From JBIOJM01 sp044450785 (lineage in GTDB: Bacteria > Planctomycetota > Planctomycetia > Isosphaerales > Isosphaeraceae), in assembly GCA_044450785.1 (NCBI GenBank), contig JBIOJM010000436.1, forward strand, positions 1 to 7,117: a stretch of 7,117 nt of DNA, written 5' to 3'. Positions within the stretch are counted from its first letter, which is position 1. Each line of letters begins with the position of its first letter. The notes beneath the pieces were generated by a model. The model was not told the DNA's origin, ran no database searches, and saw only the letters and a program-made list of their open reading frames with translations. Shown piece after piece: positions 1 through 6,470 of this stretch. The translations under genes were made by a program, and so were the position numbers.

Positions 1-97
1 GGTGTAAGGCTCTCCTGCGCGGCATGCTCAACCACTGGCTCGGCTCCCCTCCCGACAGCCGGGTCGCGACGATACGCGGCACACGGAAAATAGCGAT

Positions 98-120
98 CAG
101 TTGTCGGTTGCCAGTTGTCC
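98..120. repeat. Heptamer tandem repeat, AGTTGYC type
   Basis: Three successive 7-mers, CAGTTGT, CGGTTGC and CAGTTGT, are followed by CC. Units differ at one to three positions, so this is a short degenerate array with a 7-bp period. It shares its period, but not its sequence, with the other arrays in the left 1.7 kb. Confidence 0.5.
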
Positions 121-249
121 GTACGAAGCCAGCGGCAGGCGATATGCGGGTTGTGCCGCCTACACGACCATTGATGCGAAACCGACGTCTTTTCGCTCCA
201 CGCCCCACGCGCCGCTTTCCATGAGGTTCACGGTCATGACTTCCGTCAT

Positions 250-366
250 CTCTCCTCCGTCCTCCGCCCATCCGAGTGTTCTGCATGATTACTTCCGTCC
301 TCCGCCCATCCGAGTGGTCTCCGCAATTACTTCCGTCTTCCGCCCTCCGTCTTCCGCCCTTCCGCC
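250..366. repeat. CCTCCGY heptamer repeats inside a 38-bp repeat
   Basis: Blocks of the 7-mer CCTCCGT/CCTCCGC (and the variant TTCCGTC/TTCCGCC) recur here. On top of this is a longer unit: a 23-nt segment at 256-278 recurs exactly at 294-316, 38 bp later, and its first part returns once more at 332-345, again 38 bp on. The text between copies is also related, with GATTACT before copy two and AATTACT before copy three. Translated on the - strand the heptamers give Arg/Glu/Asp/Gly-rich pseudo-protein, which should not be read as a gene. Confidence 0.75.
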
Positions 367-550
367 GGCCGTCTCCAACTTGACATTTGATCACACAAAA
401 TCAAGGTCCGCACACTTGGAACCGGATTTCGACGACTCATTCGACGGATCTATCATGTTCCAAATCAGTTACGGCAAGAACACGGACCATCGAGATCGGT
501 GATTTTGAGCGGGTTTGAGCGGACGTTTGGGGACTTTTGACCGGTGAAGG

Positions 551-589
551 CCGTTCGTCCTCCGCCCTCGGTCCTCCGTCCTCCGCCCT
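551..589. repeat. CCTCCGY heptamer tandem repeat, second locus
   Basis: Consecutive 7-mers CGTCCTC, CGCCCTC, GGTCCTC, CGTCCTC and CGCCCTG are the same family as the array at 250-366, about 200 bp away. Units alternate between T and C at the third position. A short open frame on the - strand (727-437) runs through this array and owes much of its composition to it. Confidence 0.65.
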
Positions 590-1513
590 GAGTATTGCCC
601 CCCAACTCCGTGTCCATGACATATCCATTGCTTCCGAGAGAAACCGCGAAATACGCCTGATCACCCTCACCATGACGAATCGGCCGGAAAAAATGCCGTC
701 ACGCGCTAAGTAACAATCTGATAGCACATTGCGTCGCGAGTACGTTCGGACGAAGCAAAAATCCGTTGGACGTAACTCCAGTTCCCGTAAGGCGGTGACA
801 CCTGGGAGCGGTTTTTCCCCAACACACTCGTGTGCGCCATCGTTCTCGGTGTTTCCCTCATGGCCGTTAGAACTCAGCCCTCGTTGGGCGCAGACTCAGG
901 TGGTCGCTCCGCTGCTGTGGGAGGACGTTTGCTTCTGACCGAGGGATAGTTGTCTGGTGCGACCGCGAGCAGGCCTACGGTGCTTCGGTTGTGGAGCTGC
1001 ACCTGCCGAGAAGCGGACAGGTCCGATCTTGCGAGGCGGGACAGGGCCAATTTCGACAGGTTGACAGCTTGAGCCAAAAGTGGGTGCATCCCCCTTGAGT
1101 GCGCCAGAACTTCAGGGCGCCTCCGTTGCGGGCACCTCCCGGGCTCGATCGGGATTCCCGAATCGCTCCACAAGCCGATGCCGGTCGGTATCGCGTCGGC
1201 GATCGGTCCGACCCATGTTCACCCGGCTCTCTGGACCCGGCGCGTCCACGGTGCCGGCGTCGCGCGCCGATCCGTCCCATCCTCGGGCAGTTCCTCGCCT
1301 GCGTCCGCTTCGCGCTCCCCAGTCCACGAATCGGATCCGCCCCAACTCGACGCCTCATAGACTCGCCGTCCCCGCCAACATTCCGAAAGCATTTTCAAGC
1401 GGGACAAGCACCGTCGCGTCCTGTCAATGACACGAGATCGCAAAGCCGCCGTAAGAAACGGCGACATGCCCGAGCTGATCGCCGACGAGCAGATGGGTCT
1501 TGAGCCGGATAAC

Positions 1514-1578
1514 CCCGAAAAATGGCACGATCCGCCGGTCTGAGGCCAACCGGATGACGCCATGACGCCATTTTCGGC
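1514..1578. repeat. Long imperfect inverted repeat
   Basis: The outer arms are CCGAAAAATGGC at 1515-1526 and GCCATTTTCGG at 1567-1577, complementary apart from one extra A on the left. Inside them ATCCG (1530-1534) faces CGGAT (1551-1555), and CCGGT (1535-1539) can alternatively pair with ACCGG (1549-1553). The right half also contains a tandem 8-mer, ATGACGCC twice, giving the outer stem two possible registers. The element could be a folded RNA, a terminator-like hairpin or a small palindromic repeat. No gene ends next to it, so a terminator role is not favoured. Confidence 0.5.
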
Positions 1579-1642
1579 CCCTGACGCGTGAGTGTGCGGT
1601 CTTCGACCTCGCCGGGACATTCGCGCCTCCGTGAACCGACCG

Positions 1643-1673
1643 CGCTCCACACACCCCTCACCACGCACCACGC
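1643..1673. repeat. Degenerate heptamer repeat, CNCWCCA type
   Basis: Four consecutive 7-mers, CGCTCCA, CACACCC, CTCACCA and CGCACCA, share a C-x-C-x-C-C-A frame. On the other strand this reads as repeated TGGTGCG/TGGTGAG. The degeneracy makes it weaker than its neighbours, but the period is the same and it sits only 10 bp from the next array. Confidence 0.45.
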
Positions 1674-1681
1674 CGGCTTCA

Positions 1682-1713
1682 CTGCCTACTGCCTACTGTC
1701 TACTGCCTACTGA
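1682..1713. repeat. Heptamer tandem repeat, CTGCCTA type
   Basis: Four and a half copies of CTGCCTA in a row, with one substitution (CTGTCTA in the third copy). This is the cleanest array in the window and is unambiguously a 7-bp direct repeat. It lies about 230 bp upstream of the PqaA-like gene. Confidence 0.85.
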
Positions 1714-1844
1714 CGAGGCGACAGAGAATTCGGTGTCCCGAAGGGGACTGAACGCTTAGATCGCCGAGCCGGGCGCGCCCGAACCATGACCGGACCGCGA
1801 GCGGGAAAATGAACCCGATTGCGAATCGCCAAGACGTCGTGCTA

Positions 1845-1861
1845 ACGTCATGGCTTGACGT
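1845..1861. promoter_or_regulatory. Small palindrome upstream of the PqaA-like gene
   Basis: ACGTCA (1845-1850) and TGACGT (1856-1861) form a perfect 6-bp inverted repeat with a 5-bp spacer, followed by a second direct TGACG. It sits 82 bp before the chosen start codon and overlaps a TTGACG that could be a -35 box, although no good -10 is seen at the expected spacing. A repressor or activator site is possible. The regulator is unknown and the pattern could be chance. Confidence 0.25.
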
Positions 1862-1928
1862 GACGTGAGCCGATCCGGCGGAACGCGGATTCGATCGGTT
1901 GGGCGCGCCGAGACAGATTTCAGTAACC

Positions 1929-1936
1929 AAGAGGAG
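1929..1936 (+). promoter_or_regulatory. Ribosome binding site that sets the PqaA-like start
   Basis: AAGAGGAG is a strong Shine-Dalgarno sequence ending 7 nt before the GTG at 1944. The open frame can be extended upstream to a TTG at 1899, but that start has no comparable site and would place the Shine-Dalgarno sequence inside the gene. The GTG start also puts a normal signal peptide at the N-terminus. Confidence 0.7.
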
Positions 1937-1943
1937 CCTGATC

Positions 1944-3299
1944 GTGATCGCACAGCGCTGGCGGGTGGTGGTGGTTCGCCTTGGCCTGGTCCTGCTGGCA
2001 GGTGGGTTCATGCTGACGGGAGGTGTGCGCGGCGCGCGGGCCGGGCTCGACGAATACGTCAAAAAGCCCGACCCCGCGTTTGCGTGGAGCGTGGCCGGTA
2101 CCAGCACCACGCCGGCAGGGACGATCACCAGCCTCAGGCTGACCTCGCAAGTATGGCAGGGGATTACGTGGAAGCACGACCTGAGAGTCTACGAGCCGCG
2201 CGAGATCGCCTATCCGGACGCGATGCTCCTCTTCATCACGGGAGGAGACAATGACCGGCAGGCGAACGACGGCGACCACAAGCAAGCGTTCGGTCTGGCC
2301 CAGCTTTGTGGAGCGCGGGTCGCCGTCCTCCCCCAGGTGCCGAATCAGCCCCTGCTCGATGGCAAGACCGAGGACAAGCTGATCGCGGAGACGTTTGTCC
2401 GTTACCTCCAGACGAAAGACGAGAACTGGCCGCTGCTCTTCCCCATGGTCAAGAGTGCGGTCCGGGCCATGGATGCCGTGCAGGCATGGGCCAAGGAACA
2501 GGGTCGACCGCCGGTGGCGAAGTTTGTCGTGACCGGGGGCTCGAAGCGGGGGTGGACGACTTGGTTGACCGGCGCGGTCGACGACCGCGTCGTCGCGATC
2601 GCGCCGATGGTGATCGTCATGCTCAACCTCGGCAAGCAAGGGCCCAACCAGCTCAAGGTCTGGGGCCAGTACAGCGAGCAGATCCACGATTACGTCGAGC
2701 GCGGGCTGATGGAGAGGGTCGCGACGCCCGAGGGCACGAAACTCTGGCAGATGGTCGACCCGCTCACGTACCGGGACCGGCTGACCAAGCCCAAGCTGCT
2801 GATCAACGGTACCAACGACCGATACTGGACGCTCGACGCACTCGACCTGTACTGGAACGAGCTGCAGGGACCGAAGTACCTGATGGAGCTGCCCAACGCC
2901 GGCCACGACCTGAAGGCCAACCGCGACTGGGCGTTGAGCGGCCTGGGGGCATTCTTCCACCACGTCATGACGAACCGCCCGCTTCCGCAGTTCACCTGGG
3001 ACCTGGCTCGCGGCGCGGGGGGCGAATCCGTCTTGACGATCCACGCGACTCCAGCCCCGGTGGTCGCCAGGATCTGGACCGCGCGCTCGGCGAGCCGCGA
3101 CTTCCGCGAGTCGCAGTGGGAATCAGCACCCCTGAAGGGCGCCGAGACGATGACCCGCCTCGTGCAGCCGGTCTCGAGCGGGCATCTCGCACTCTTCGGC
3201 GAGCTGGAATACCAGATCGACGGGATCCCCTATCACCTCACAACAACGTTTCTGCAGCCGGGCGCCCCTCCGCCGGAGACCGGCGCGACGAAGCCCTGA
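1944..3299 (+). CDS. Secreted PhoPQ-activated pathogenicity-related (PqaA-like) protein
   Basis: A 451-residue protein of the PhoPQ-activated pathogenicity-related family (Pfam PF10142), whose founder is Salmonella PqaA. The family has an alpha/beta-hydrolase fold; its substrate is not established. Seen here: an N-terminal signal peptide (basic RWR, then a Val/Leu-rich core) with a likely cut after ARA near residue 33; directly after it GLDEYVKKPDPAFAW, the typical family opening; the nucleophile elbow GGSKRGW with Ser200; NGTNDRYW with Asp292 as the likely acid; and NAGHDL with His321. The triad is therefore complete. A C-terminal beta-rich domain follows. The start is GTG, chosen for its ribosome binding site and for the signal peptide. 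The protein is probably exported to the periplasm or outside. The M61 protease gene follows after 114 bp on the same strand, so co-transcription is possible. The family call is solid; the substrate and any role in virulence are unknown, and the family name should not be read as evidence of pathogenicity. Confidence 0.93.
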   Translation: MIAQRWRVVVVRLGLVLLAGGFMLTGGVRGARAGLDEYVKKPDPAFAWSVAGTSTTPAGTITSLRLTSQVWQGITWKHDLRVYEPREIAYPDAMLLFITGGDNDRQANDGDHKQAFGLAQLCGARVAVLPQVPNQPLLDGKTEDKLIAETFVRYLQTKDENWPLLFPMVKSAVRAMDAVQAWAKEQGRPPVAKFVVTGGSKRGWTTWLTGAVDDRVVAIAPMVIVMLNLGKQGPNQLKVWGQYSEQIHDYVERGLMERVATPEGTKLWQMVDPLTYRDRLTKPKLLINGTNDRYWTLDALDLYWNELQGPKYLMELPNAGHDLKANRDWALSGLGAFFHHVMTNRPLPQFTWDLARGAGGESVLTIHATPAPVVARIWTARSASRDFRESQWESAPLKGAETMTRLVQPVSSGHLALFGELEYQIDGIPYHLTTTFLQPGAPPPETGATKP

Positions 3300-3402
3300 G
3301 CTCGAAGGCTGTGAAATCCTGCTCCCTCTTGCTGCTGGGGTTGCCTGCATAGAGAATCTTGTTCGGGATGCATATCACCGGCTCGAGTCTTGCGCGTCTG
3401 CC

Positions 3403-3407
3403 AGGAG
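3403..3407 (+). promoter_or_regulatory. Ribosome binding site that sets the M61 protease start
   Basis: AGGAG lies 6 nt before the ATG at 3414. Another in-frame ATG at 3408 directly abuts the site and is too close to use it, and an upstream TTG at 3390 has no site of its own. The ATG at 3414 is therefore preferred. Confidence 0.65.
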
Positions 3408-3413
3408 ATGACG

Positions 3414-5039
3414 ATGCCAAAGCGGTTGACGTCGCGGCTCGGTCTCGTCGCGGGCCTCGCCTTGCTGGTCGGGCTCACCCCAGACACCGGCAGCGCCCAG
3501 ACGCTCGAGCCGATTGTCTACACGGTCAAGGTTAGCGCGCCGGACAAGCACGTTGCCGAGGTCGAGGCCGTCGTTCCCACGGGAAAGCGCCCGTCGATCG
3601 AGATGATGATGGCGGTCTGGTCTCCCGGATTCTATCGAGTTCAGGATTACGCGAAACAAGTCGAGGACCTGTCGGCGCGAACTCCAGACGGCATGGCACT
3701 GGAAGTGGAGCACCCGGAGAAAAACCGGTGGCGGATTCAGACCGGCGGCGGACTGAAGGTTGTCGTGTCCTACCGGCTCACCTGCAGACAAGCGTCGGTG
3801 ACGACCAACTACGTCGGCGACGACCTGGGCGTGTTGAACGGAGCGGCGACGTTCATCACGCTCGCCGAGCAGGCTCGCCGTCCGCACGAAGTCCGGCTCG
3901 AGCTGCCGGCGAAGTGGAAGCGGTCGATGACCGCGCTCGATCCTGCGCCGGATGGATTGCCGAACCACTATCGAGCCCCTGACTACGACACCCTGGTCGA
4001 TTCGCCGATCGTCGCCGGAGATCCCTCTGTCCATGAGTTTGAAGTCGACGGCAGCAAGCACTTCCTGGTGGACGCCGGCGACCTCGGTTCGTGGGATGGT
4101 GTGAAGGCCGCACAGGAGCTGAACAAGATCGTGCAGGGGACTCGCCGGTTCTGGGGTTTTCTTCCGTTCAAGACCTATTACTTTCTCAACGTGTTCCGCC
4201 GGGGGGGCGGAGGGCTCGAGCACAAGAACTCGACGTTGTTGACCGCGAGCCCCCCGCGCGCCGCGACTTCCCAGGCGAATTTCCGCTGGCTCAGCTTCGT
4301 GAGCCACGAGTACTTTCATTCGTTCAACGTCAAGCGACTGCGTCCCATCGAGCTGGGGCCATTCGATTATGAGCACCCGCCGCGCACGGGCAGCCTCTGG
4401 ATTCCCGAGGGACTCACAACCTACTTCGGCGACCTGATCGTCGTTCGGGCAGGCCTCGGTACAACCGAAGACTATCTGGCCTCGATGTCGTCACACATCG
4501 GTCAACTCCAAAACTCACCCGGGCGGTTGGTTCAAACCCTCGAGCAGTCTTCCCTGGACGTGTGGAGCTCCGGCACTTCGGGAGTGGGCCGAAGTAGGGC
4601 AACCTCGGTCAGCTACTACGTCAAGGGGCCCGTCGTGGGGTTCCTCCTGGACGCCAAGATCCGGCGCGTGACCGGGGGCAAGAAGAGCCTGGATGACGTC
4701 ATGAGGCTTGCCTACAAGCGGTATGCGGGAGAGCACGGGTTCACGCCCGACCAATTCCGGATGACCGCCGAAGAGGTAGCGGGCGCCGATCTCAAAGACT
4801 GGTTTCGAAGAGCGCTCTCATCAACCGAGGAGCTGGATTACACGGAGGCGCTCGACTGGTTCGGCTTGCGGTTCGTGCCGATCGAGGAACCGACGAAGAA
4901 GGACGAGGCGGGCAAGAAGGACGAGACGGCCAAGAAGGACGAGCCGAGCAGGAAATGGAGGCTGGAAGTCCGCGCGAATGCCACCGAAGCTCAAAAGGTG
5001 CACCTTCGTCGTTTGTTAGAACCCGCCGAAGGCACATAG
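3414..5039 (+). CDS. Secreted M61-family metallopeptidase lacking the usual PDZ domain
   Basis: A 541-residue zinc peptidase of family M61, which includes Sphingomonas glycyl aminopeptidase. A signal peptide spans residues 1-29 (MPKR, then a Leu/Val/Gly core, ending GSAQ), so it should act outside the cytoplasm. The N-terminal beta domain (about 30-200) is followed by the catalytic domain: GGLEHKNS near 266-272, the zinc motif HEYFH at 298-302 (His298, Glu299, His302) running into the conserved NVKRLRP, and the third ligand Glu332 in WIPEGLTTYF. SYYVKG near 400 and SLDDVMR near 425 are also typical. From family knowledge, a PDZ domain normally follows DWFGLRF. Here that place is taken by three KKDE units spaced six residues apart (495-510), then a tail WRLEVRANATEAQ that resembles the end of full-length members. 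The catalytic site looks intact. It probably trims peptides with N-terminal glycine or small residues, but this is by analogy. No terminator is seen between it and the PqaA-like gene. Confidence 0.93.
   Translation: MPKRLTSRLGLVAGLALLVGLTPDTGSAQTLEPIVYTVKVSAPDKHVAEVEAVVPTGKRPSIEMMMAVWSPGFYRVQDYAKQVEDLSARTPDGMALEVEHPEKNRWRIQTGGGLKVVVSYRLTCRQASVTTNYVGDDLGVLNGAATFITLAEQARRPHEVRLELPAKWKRSMTALDPAPDGLPNHYRAPDYDTLVDSPIVAGDPSVHEFEVDGSKHFLVDAGDLGSWDGVKAAQELNKIVQGTRRFWGFLPFKTYYFLNVFRRGGGGLEHKNSTLLTASPPRAATSQANFRWLSFVSHEYFHSFNVKRLRPIELGPFDYEHPPRTGSLWIPEGLTTYFGDLIVVRAGLGTTEDYLASMSSHIGQLQNSPGRLVQTLEQSSLDVWSSGTSGVGRSRATSVSYYVKGPVVGFLLDAKIRRVTGGKKSLDDVMRLAYKRYAGEHGFTPDQFRMTAEEVAGADLKDWFRRALSSTEELDYTEALDWFGLRFVPIEEPTKKDEAGKKDETAKKDEPSRKWRLEVRANATEAQKVHLRRLLEPAEGT
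4893..4943 (+). repeat. 18-bp in-frame repeat encoding KKDE units
   Basis: AAGAAGGACGAG occurs three times at an 18-bp spacing (starting at 4896, 4914 and 4932) within the M61 protease gene, encoding KKDEAG, KKDETA and KKDEPS. The highly charged segment should be disordered and act as a flexible linker. The near-identical DNA suggests recent slippage or tandem duplication, and copy number could vary between strains. Confidence 0.85.
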
Positions 5040-5097
5040 GGCTCTGCAGAACGTGAACCTGTGAGTCACACAGAACCCCGTCGAGAAAGCGTCCGCC

Positions 5098-5286
5098 CCC
5101 TTGATTTTCGCCCCCAAGGACGGACCGTTGTTCTTTACGCGTCATGGCTGGAAGCCGATCGACGTGCGATCGCTCCTGAAGATGGCCGCGCGTCTCAGAC
5201 GATTATCGCTAGGGATGCGGTTCCTGGCGATGCTGCCCGAATCGGCAGGTGAACAGGGCTCGCGCCCCTGGTCATCGACCCGTTTG
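5098..5286 (+). pseudogene. 5'-truncated remnant of an LCM/TIGR00027-like methyltransferase
   Basis: In one frame this reads APLIFAPKDGPLFFTRHGW, then KPIDVRSLLKMAARLRRL, MRFLAMLPES and a final GSRPW. That order (FAP-x-x-G-x-x-FF-x-x-x-GW, then RS, a basic helix and a closing helix) matches, as I recall it, the C-terminal end of class I SAM-dependent methyltransferases of the leucine carboxyl methyltransferase/TIGR00027 type. The SAM-binding core is absent: the frame is closed by a stop at 5062-5064, only 22 bp after the M61 gene ends. No ribosome binding site or plausible start precedes it, and the open frame runs on past the recognisable part into the convergent fkbM. It is best read as the surviving tail of a lost gene. 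A genuine small protein is less likely. Confidence 0.5.
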
Positions 5287-5295
5287 GCAACTGCT

Positions 5296-5321
5296 CTGAC
5301 GAGGGGGTTTTGCCCCGTCAG
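5296..5321. terminator. Candidate hairpin between convergent genes
   Basis: CTGACG (5296-5301) pairs with CGTCAG (5316-5321). After a bulged A the stem continues with GGG against CCC, leaving a T-rich loop. It lies 7 nt beyond the fkbM stop codon (- strand) and in the gap downstream of the M61 gene, the right place for a shared terminator. There is no T-tract on either strand, so it would be an atypical intrinsic terminator or only an RNA 3'-end stabiliser. Confidence 0.4.
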
Positions 5322-5327
5322 GGGGGT

Positions 5328-6317
5328 TCATCGACCCAGAGCGAGCAACGGCGCGATGCGTTCGCGGTAGAGCTTCGAGTCCGGTTTCGCGAACAAGAAA
5401 TCGCACCAATCCTCGGGCATTGCGTTGCGGAACGAGTCGAACCCGGCGACCATCAACTTGGTCTGGAAGCGGCCGCGCTGGAGGTTAAAGACGAAGGGAC
5501 GAAAGCCGTGCCTCGTCAGGAGTTCAAAGAGGGCTTCGGCCGAGTCGCCCGCCTGTCGGAGTAATGGGACGCTGACCTCGGAGAGGATGGCCACGTCGGG
5601 CCGGTCCAGGAACTCCTCGATCCCGCTCAGGGCCTTGACCTCGTGGCCTTCGACGTCGATCTTGACGACCGTCGGCTTCGACGGATCGAGGCGCTCGAGG
5701 TAAGGGCGTCCGATCACGGTCCGGACTTTGTAGCTCCGGCCTGAGCCATCGTGATTGACCGCCAGCGAGCCGAGGCCCGTGAAGCGGGACGGCACGACGA
5801 GGCTCATCTCGGCCTCTCGGTTCGAGAGTGCGAACGGGACCGCCTCGATGTTCGAAGTGCCGTTCAACTCGAGATGCCGCTTCAGCCGGGCAAATACCTC
5901 GGGATTGGGCTCGAATGCGAACCCCTTCCCCTCGGGACCAATCAGCGCGCTGGCCATCAATGTGGTCATCCCGATGTTCGCCCCGATATCGAGGTACTGG
6001 TCCCCCCTGCGCAGGATCGCGGGGAACAGGTATTCGAGATCCTCCTGGATGTAGGATCCGATGAAATAGGTCCTGCGTTCGGGAAAAGCTCTGAGGTCGA
6101 GAACAACTTTGTAGCCAAAGCGCCCGATCCGGACTGGCCCATGTTCACCGGATGGCCACAAGGAATCGATCGCTTCATTGTCGGCGAACCCGCCGCCGCC
6201 GATGGATTGGTACAAGCGATCCCACCACCAAGCGAACTTTCGAACTCCCGTGGGCATCCGGCGCATCAGAAACGCGAGGGCTTTTAGCCTGACCGGGAGC
6301 TGATCGGTTCGAGCCAT
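5328..6317 (-). CDS. FkbM-family SAM-dependent methyltransferase
   Basis: A 329-residue protein with a C-terminal FkbM-type methyltransferase domain (Pfam Methyltransf_21, PF05050). Seen: SAM-binding motif I as YLDIGANIGMTT (108-119), the acidic motif FAFEPNP (133-139) whose Glu should bind the SAM ribose, and VVKIDVEGHE (217-226), the family hallmark. An N-terminal extension of about 100 residues, with FAWWWDRLY near 29-36, precedes the domain. There is no signal peptide, so it is cytoplasmic. FkbM-type enzymes O-methylate sugars, polyketides or other secondary metabolites; nothing in this window indicates the acceptor, since no glycosyltransferase or biosynthetic gene is adjacent. The ATG start has AGGGA 8 nt upstream. 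The gene is convergent with the M61 gene and lies between two gene remnants, so it may be a stand-alone or relocated gene. The domain call is firm; the substrate is unknown. Confidence 0.92.
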   Translation of the reverse strand: MARTDQLPVRLKALAFLMRRMPTGVRKFAWWWDRLYQSIGGGGFADNEAIDSLWPSGEHGPVRIGRFGYKVVLDLRAFPERRTYFIGSYIQEDLEYLFPAILRRGDQYLDIGANIGMTTLMASALIGPEGKGFAFEPNPEVFARLKRHLELNGTSNIEAVPFALSNREAEMSLVVPSRFTGLGSLAVNHDGSGRSYKVRTVIGRPYLERLDPSKPTVVKIDVEGHEVKALSGIEEFLDRPDVAILSEVSVPLLRQAGDSAEALFELLTRHGFRPFVFNLQRGRFQTKLMVAGFDSFRNAMPEDWCDFLFAKPDSKLYRERIAPLLALGR

Positions 6318-6325
6318 ACTCGGTG

Positions 6326-6330
6326 TCCCT
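6326..6330 (-). promoter_or_regulatory. Ribosome binding site of fkbM-type gene
   Basis: Read on the - strand, AGGGA ends 8 nt before the ATG at 6317. This supports that start over later internal ones. The roughly 150 bp upstream (to 6470) hold no gene and should contain the promoter, but no convincing -35/-10 pair could be picked out by eye. Confidence 0.5.
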
Positions 6331-6470
6331 GGGCTGAGCGACTGTCGGGTAATCCTCGGGAAAATGGCCGGAATTTAGGGCCACGATTTCGGTCGCTCTT
6401 GCGCCGTCGGTTACCTTGTGACAAACATGATACCATACCGAACGTGAACCACACCAGTCGGCCGGTCGGC

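Larger units (their letters stand above)
1..1843. other. Long non-coding, repeat-bearing region
   Basis: About 1.8 kb in which I can support no gene on either strand. Open frames here are short, overlap in several frames at once, are rich in Arg, Ser and Pro, and show no recognisable domain, convincing ribosome binding site or signal peptide. What the region does hold is a series of short tandem arrays with a 7-bp period (near 98-120, 250-366, 551-589, 1643-1673 and 1682-1713), a 38-bp-period repeat (256-345) and a long imperfect inverted repeat (1514-1578). One frame open at the left edge (3-224) could be the tail of a gene entering from outside, but nothing in it is recognisable. Decayed genes too degraded to recognise by eye are possible between 730 and 1640. 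Confidence 0.6.

Noticed and set aside
3..224. Possible 3' end of a gene entering from the left edge, reading LLRGMLNHWLGS
   Set aside because: Only about a dozen residues look protein-like, the frame then passes through a heptamer repeat and no family could be named.
250..366. CRISPR array
   Set aside because: The repeats are only about two and a half copies at 38 bp, built on heptamers, with related rather than unique spacers, and there are no cas genes.
380..410. TTGACA as a possible promoter -35 box
   Set aside because: No acceptable -10 at 16-18 bp and no gene downstream.
1099..1671. Overlapping open frames of 77-150 residues on both strands
   Set aside because: Arg/Ser/Pro-rich, mutually overlapping, with no family resemblance or start signals; treated as chance frames in GC-rich non-coding DNA.
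1920..3044. A 374-residue open frame on the - strand opposite the PqaA-like gene
   Set aside because: It is a shadow of GC-rich coding DNA: low complexity, rich in Arg, Val, Leu and His, with no domain, while the + strand protein has a full family signature.
2306..3352. A 348-residue open frame on the + strand in another frame of the PqaA-like gene
   Set aside because: Arg/Pro/Gly/Asp-rich shadow of the real gene with no motif and no ribosome binding site.
3329..3357. TTGCTG and GAGAAT with 17-bp spacing as a promoter for the M61 gene
   Set aside because: The match to consensus is weak at both boxes and such matches are common by chance.
3375..4376. A 333-residue open frame on the - strand opposite the M61 gene
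   Set aside because: Shadow frame; the + strand carries the HEYFH zinc site and the rest of the M61 signature.
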